A stretch of 64,000 nt of DNA from Trochalopteron elliotii. Lineage: Eukaryota > Chordata > Aves > Passeriformes > Leiothrichidae. Made by a program: the position numbers and the translations under genes. Below, piece by piece: positions 58,787 through 64,000 of this stretch. The notes beneath the pieces were generated by a model, which saw only the letters and a list, made by a program, of their open reading frames with translations, made no database searches and had not been told where the DNA came from. Within the stretch, counting starts at the first letter, position 1; each line of letters opens with the position of its first letter. Location: positions 1,174,566-1,238,565 of the forward strand of contig JANPWX010000108.1 in NCBI GenBank assembly GCA_024734555.1, written 5' to 3'.

Positions 58787-61700
58787 GTAGGCAGTTAGCT
58801 CAAACTATCAGAAAGTTAGTATGTTCTTGAACATTTCCTTTCTGTTTGTTTAAGCTATTACACTTATGAGACTCTTAGGAGTGAGGGAGAGAGGAATGGT
58901 TTTGTGTCTGGAAAAGTCAATGCCTACATATGTTTAGATAGTGACCGCAGAACTACAAGAAGAGGAAATATGAATTAAGATGGAATATTAAAATATATCT
59001 TGGCAACACATGTGTTCTTCAATTTTTTAAGGTTTTGGCCAGAGTTTGATGAATTTCACTGTGTATTTCTGGTGCAGCATAAACTTGAGTTACCTCTATA
59101 TTTAGTTATACTGCCCTTGATGGAAATTTTCTCTCTAGTTTATGCAACATTTCACAATAATTTCATGCTCTGGGGAGAAGGAAAGGAAAGATGAGAAAAG
59201 AACCCTTCTCCTATTTTTTGCATGGGTTTAAAACCAGGATGTAGATTAATGCACTTGACTTCAGTTTGAAATAAAATCAGCCTACAGAGATTTTACAAGT
59301 GTTGTACTTGCCAATTCTTGTATTTTGAAGTATTATGTATCTTGGTGATTGTGTAAAATGAGAAAAAGGAATTACTAAGCTTCATCATGTGAAAAGAAGT
59401 GGGGAAGGCAAAAATGCAGAGGGAAAGAAAAAAAGGGAGGAAGAAGGAATGAAGTAAGGGAAGATGGAAGGAAGGAATGAAATTGTCCAGTTGTTGCATA
59501 TACTGAAACACATAACGTTTAGATTTTAAAAACATGAAGGCTTTCCAAATCTCTTCCTCTAAGCAATCTGGCTTTCTTGGCTAAAAATAAAGATCCTGCT
59601 GCCATAATAACATATTACTCTTGATTAAAAATGTTCATTAAATGGAATCGAAATTCTTACTAGTGGTTAAAATTATTCTCTAAAAATAAATTATGGACTT
59701 GGACTAATTGAAGAAATATACAGTCTAATAATAGTTTAGCCAGATAAACGATTTAATTATTTTGGTGTATAAATACTTCTAATTTGGTAAAACCAGTGTC
59801 AGTCTAACAATGTGAATTCAGACATGGAAGGAGAGACTCTAACCTGTCTGTTTAAGAGCTCTGTCATAGATCAATGTTTTGAATTGCCTTATTCCATCCT
59901 TTCTCCTTTCCTTCCATTGTATTTATCCACATTTCATTATTCATCATTGCAGAAGTTAGGTTTGAAGAGTGGAGGGAAATAGCAGAACAGAAGAAATGCA
60001 ACTATGTCTGTTTGGGAGCACCCGAACCCTTCTAGAAGAGAATTCATTTATTACACAGTTACCACTACTTTATCCAGATTCATCCTTTTAGACAAAAATC
60101 CAAGAGAAGGTCAGACCCATTCTGATTGACTTCAGTTTGAAATAAAGTCCAAATGACCATCTGGGGTTGTGCAGAGGTACTTTATCTTCTTATGCTTCTG
60201 GAAATCTACAGGATGTAAGGTTAAATCCCTTCTTTCTTCCATAGATTGAGACAAGCTCTTTCAGCTTGTTTTCTGTGACTAACCAGGAGGACCTTGGTTA
60301 AAATCCCTCCTTTCTTTTCCCATTCCTTCAATATTCACTGAAATAACATCTTTCCTCCAGTGATCAGTAAAAATTTTATCTCTCTGATGTACTGTTTCTG
60401 CACAATCACATGCCATCACTTATCTTTGTCCCAGGCAGGGGGAACAGAAAACTAATTATCTAGAAATGTTATAAATGTGCATTGTAAAGAGCATATGCAG
60501 GCAGTTACTTAGTCACCTATTGATTCTAAACATCACAAATGGACTGATTTCTTCTGGACAAGTCTAGCTCTGGAGCTGGTGTTAATATAGTTGAATAAAA
60601 TCTATGATTAACAGTATGAATACCTATAAAACAAGACAGAAATGTCATCTCTCTTTGCAGTATACCAGTCTATATTTTACCAAAGAATGGAACACTTTTA
60701 CATTCATAATGTTAGACTGGCTAGATTAACAAAGCAATAATTTGAACTAGCTAATATTCTAACATTTATAATAAGCTCATAATTTAGGATTTTCCAGGCA
60801 GCTGACTAAACCATTATTAATAAAAATGTTAAAGTTTATTAGCATAACCTTTTTTATATAAAGTTTCCAGACTGAAGATGTATAAAAGATCAATATACTT
60901 AAACTTTAATAAGTGCTAAGCACAATCTATGTAAAATGTGGTTGGTCCTTTTTCTTATATGGCAAACATAATAAAGTAATTAAAACTAAGAAGAAAAGCG
61001 TGTGTGCCAGAGTAGAATAATATCAAAATATGCCTATACTGAGGAGGACGGGAGGAAATATAACACAGATGGCGCTGATTTAACAAATACAGGACCTCAT
61101 TTGGTGCTGTTCAGTAAGCAGAAAAATAAAGTACTTACCTGCACAAATTCCAAACTGCTTTCACAGACAAGTATAGATGCATCTGAGCTCCTCTCATACA
61201 GCAATCAGATTTCAGACTCGGAATGGGCTTATTCTCTTGCTGCAAGACTGGGAGGTCCAGCACTCTTCCATGGCTGTGTTACAGACCTTCAGAAAAGAGA
61301 TCAGAAAGACTCTCGTGAGCTTCAGTCCTATGTTAACAATGATTCTGCAAGTACCTTCAGAAATACTTCCTTAAATAATGCAATTTAAAATATTGAAATG
61401 ATGTTGCAAAGTGCTGGGGGGGAAAGGTACAATGGAGAAGGCTAGTACATTTCATAGAGCACATATAAAATGCTTTTAACATCTATAACTTGTGGCCACT
61501 CTTACAACACATATAACTGCAAAAATGATGATTAAAAGTGTTACTTGTTAGAAAATGGCCTTCTATTATTGGAAACCTATTAAGTAGCAATATAACATGT
61601 AAAATATCTATTTGTTACTCAAACAAAATGTCTGCAATGGAAAACACTATCGCAGCATACTGGTCCCCAGCTGTTATATAAAGGATTGGGATAGATCCAA

Positions 61701-61800
61701 CAGAAAACAGAAATTAAATAGATATTATAATTTGTTTTGCTAGAGTACCTACTTGCTAGAGTGATATCACTTTGACTAACCGGGGAAAATAAAATGTATC

Positions 61801-61823
61801 TCCTGAGTACTATGTACTCAGGA
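61801..61823. repeat. Perfect inverted repeat (hairpin)
   Basis: TCCTGAGTAC and GTACTCAGGA are separated by TAT: 10-bp perfect arms with a 3-base loop. Confidence 0.95.
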
Positions 61824-61844
61824 AATCCATAAAATCTTGAATTA

Positions 61845-62578
61845 TGGGAGCAATAACCCTATCTGCCAATAAGAACTGAGGGCTGATCTCCTTGAAAGCA
61901 GCTTTGAGGAGAAGGACCAGGGCATCCTGGTGCACAATAAACTGTCCAGGAGTCAGCAGTGCCCTTGGGGCCAAGAAGGCCAACAGTATCCTGGGGTGCA
62001 TTAGGAAGAGCATTGACAACAGGCTGAGGGAGGCGATCCTGCCCCTCTGCTCAGCCCTGGTGAGGCCACATGTGGAGTGTCCAGTTCTGGGCTCCTCAGT
62101 ACAAGACAGACTTGAAGCTCCTGGACCATGTGCAGCAGATGATTAAGGGTCTGGAGCATCACTCTTGTGGGGAAAGGCTGAAGGAACCTGTTCAAGGGGG
62201 CCCATTCAGCTGGTAGAAGAGACAGCTGGAAGGGGATCCTATCAATATCCGTCTGTATTGAAGGGAGGGTGCCAAGAGGGTGGAGCCAGGCTCTGCTCCA
62301 TGCTGCTGAGCAATAGGACAAGAGGCAACAGGCAGAAACTGATGACCAGAAAATTTCACCTGAATATGAGGAAGAATTTTTTACATTGTAGGTGACTGAG
62401 CACTGGAACAGATTGTCCAGAGAGGGTGTTGAGTGTCTCTCTCACTGGAGAGGTTCAGAAACCTTCTGAGCACAGTCCTGTGCCATGTGATTTGGGATGA
62501 GCCTGCCTGAGCAGGAAGGCTGGATCGAATGACCTACTGTAGTTCCTTCCAACCTTACCCGTTCTGTGAGTCTTTGAG
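61845..62578 (+). mobile_element. CR1 LINE, about 730 bp (plus)
   Basis: This is a CR1 body from the region after the reverse transcriptase core ('GCATCCTGGTGCACAATAAA', CTCTGCTCAGCCCTGGTGAG) to the 3' end, GTTCCTTCCAACCTTACCCG TTCTGTGAGTCTTTGA. It is GC-richer than the CR1 copies at 31530 and 57424 and has a 'CTGCCTGAGCAGGAAGGCTG' block before the end. It therefore belongs to another subfamily, similar to the old copy at 13270-13625. Confidence 0.9.
61865..62430 (+). pseudogene. CR1 ORF2 C-terminal region, broken
   Basis: Readable pieces in order are [53 protein letters not shown] (from 62260), RTRG and FHLNMRKNFLHC, followed by a frame break before the 'HWNRLP' segment. The first pieces (61892-62146) and the later ones (62165-62395) are each open in one frame, with a break between. 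The catalytic half is absent. Confidence 0.85.
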
Positions 62579-62839
62579 GCAGATTCACTGTATGTACCCA
62601 TGGCAAGTGACTTTTTGAGTCTGAAAATATCAGCTTGATTTTGCATGGAAATTGACCCTCATTTGGACTAGCCTGTGATGCCTATGAATTGTGTCTGTAA
62701 ATCTAAATTATTCACTCTAGGCTTTCTTTAGGACATCAGACGTACAAGAACCTAGAAAGGGGATTCATCAGACATTTAGAAACATTCATTTTGGGTTGAA
62801 TTGCTTTATACAAGTATTTAATATAACTTAGATAATCTA
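62579..62839. other. Short nongenic gap
   Basis: No feature is recognised. Part of 62735-62839 might belong to the following minus-strand CR1 but is too diverged to call. Confidence 0.5.
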
Positions 62840-63010
62840 AATTATCATCTCCAGGGATGAGGACTCCTCCACTTCCATTAATAGCCTGTTTCAGTATTTG
62901 ACAAAACTTTAAGGGAATTTTTTTTCCTAATATCCAATAATAGAGGTCACATTGTCTTATCCTCTCCTTTGTTACTTGGGAGAAGAGACTGATCATCACT
63001 AATTTTGTTA
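62840..63010 (-). mobile_element. CR1 LINE, old fragment (minus)
   Basis: 'ATCTCCAGGGATGAGGACTC' followed by 'CTCCACTTCCATTAATAGCC', 'TGTTTCAGTATTTGACAA' and 'TTCCTAATATCCAATA' is the complement of the CR1 ORF2 C-terminal region. It can be followed to 'TTGGGAGAAGAGACTGATCA'. The 3' tail is not visible and the frame is broken, so it is an old internal remnant. It belongs to a lineage with the 'CTAATATC' spelling seen in older CR1 copies. Confidence 0.68.
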
Positions 63011-64000
63011 GCTTCATTTAGTTTTGTGACTTCCTGGTCTTCATGTATGCAAAGAACAACATCTTTTCATCTTACTGAAAATGCAATAATTAATTGAGGT
63101 GATATACATCTTGTAAAAGATACGTACATCTTTTACAGTAATAGATCTCTAACAGCAGTATAAATTCTGGATTAAAATGAGAAACAATCTGTGTTTTCTT
63201 CCCTCCACTCACACACATAAACACTTAGAATAAGGAACTCATACATTAATATCTCAAATTATTTATACAAAACCTTATTTTCACTTAATAATAATTTAAG
63301 TACATGACTCTTATCACGCGCAGAAAAAGTAATCAGGAGAAATGCTCATTTTATTTTAAACAATGCCCATAAGTCTCAAAATGTAATGCGATGCTTGAAT
63401 ATCAGCCTGCTATAAAACCTAGGAGAAGCTGTTGAGCAGAAATTAGCCTTCAAATGAAATTTAAAGGTCTATGGAGAACACTCATCATGAGCAGAAAAGG
63501 CAGTTTTTGTTCTGTAATTGGGACTCATAATGTTTTCCCTGTTAGATCTTATTAACCTATATATGTTATATAGTACACAACAATGCACAGCAAGTTTTAA
63601 CCAGTTTAGTCTTTGCAAAATCTTGCAATTGCAATCTCCAAAACATGTGAAGCTGTTTTATAATGTTAATTAAGGGTCATGGAGTATTGTTTCCTACATG
63701 GTGTTACTAAGCTGGTGAACTGTAACAGTTTGCTGGAGTTTTAGTTAGCACTCTATTAACTATACCTAAGTGGCTTGCTTATCTTCTTTGTTTAGCAGGT
63801 CATTTGACACCCAATAATTCCATGTTATGAAAGAAAATGCATATGACAGCTTAGAATATAGCAGGTTTTTTTTTTCTCAGACTCTCTCTCTCTCTTTCCT
63901 TCCCTATCTGTACATGAAGAAGGAGTAATAGAGTGTATTAATGTTGACAGGAAGATACTGGTAATAATGAACATTGCTCAAATAACTGTGATGGTTTCTG
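63011..64000. other. Nongenic DNA to window end
   Basis: No gene is recognised. A short inverted repeat lies at 63112-63137 and a (CT)n tract near 63881-63896. Confidence 0.65.

Larger units (their letters stand above)
58525..61844. other. AT-rich nongenic DNA, 3.3 kb
   Basis: No gene is recognised. It contains T17 (58770-58786), a 21-base word present twice (59255-59275 and 60126-60146), and an open frame of 128 codons at 61002-61388 with no recognisable domain. A perfect inverted repeat at 61801-61823 sits just before the next CR1. Confidence 0.6.

Noticed and set aside
61131..61289. Minus-strand CAG/GTAAGT-like donor with an upstream pyrimidine tract and AG, suggesting an exon
   Set aside because: All three frames of the putative exon contain stops. 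It could at most be a noncoding exon, and the sites could be chance.
61002..61388. Open frame of 128 codons
   Set aside because: No family recognised and no neighbouring gene structure.

Overview
This window looks like a piece of a bird nuclear genome, inside a gene desert or a very large intron. It is AT-rich, and I can support no complete host protein-coding gene, rRNA, tRNA or CRISPR array. What is readable is a population of retroelement remains typical of birds: about a dozen CR1 LINE fragments, nearly all 5'-truncated, with the avian 3' tails built on repeats of the ATTCTATG/ATTCTGTG type. There are also three LTRs of one avian ERVL-like family and one further 1-kb avian LTR with its target-site duplication. 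I recognise these families from memory of bird genomes, not from a search. The 1-kb LTR is the type I associate with neoavian birds such as passerines, so the species group is an inference.

Layout. The window opens in a CR1 3' end (1-256). A GC-rich LTR-like patch lies at about 3500-3870. A minus-strand CR1 at 4586-4947 still has an open reading of the ORF2 C-terminus. After a long plain stretch come an ERVL-type LTR (11394-11990) and an old CR1 (about 13270-13625). The 19400-21670 cluster holds two ancient CR1 pieces in opposite orientation, a CR1 3' end and a second ERVL-type LTR on the minus strand. A long TATATC hexanucleotide array (about 26102-26275) and a possible hAT terminus (about 26911-26960) follow. 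Next are a partial third ERVL-type LTR (29100-29397, minus) and two CR1 fragments (30001-30262 and 31530-31906).

From 34881 there is a possible ancient tRNA-like SINE scrap. The 1031-bp LTR occupies 37307-38337. The next 12 kb show nothing I recognise. At 50222-50905 two CR1 fragments sit 5' end to 5' end, and the tail of the second has become a perfect (ATTCT)24 array. The right end has CR1 copies at 55222-55775 (minus, interrupted by an A28 tract), 57424-58524 (plus, including the reverse transcriptase active-site region), 61845-62578 (plus) and about 62840-63010 (minus).

Nothing here acts as a gene system. All recognisable coding sequence is broken CR1 ORF2. The remaining open frames are short, lack recognisable domains and are of a size expected by chance in AT-rich DNA. 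The best points for a second look are the CR1-tail microsatellite, the ancient CR1 pair as a possible conserved noncoding element, the complete 1-kb LTR and the unexplained GC-rich patch near 3.5 kb.
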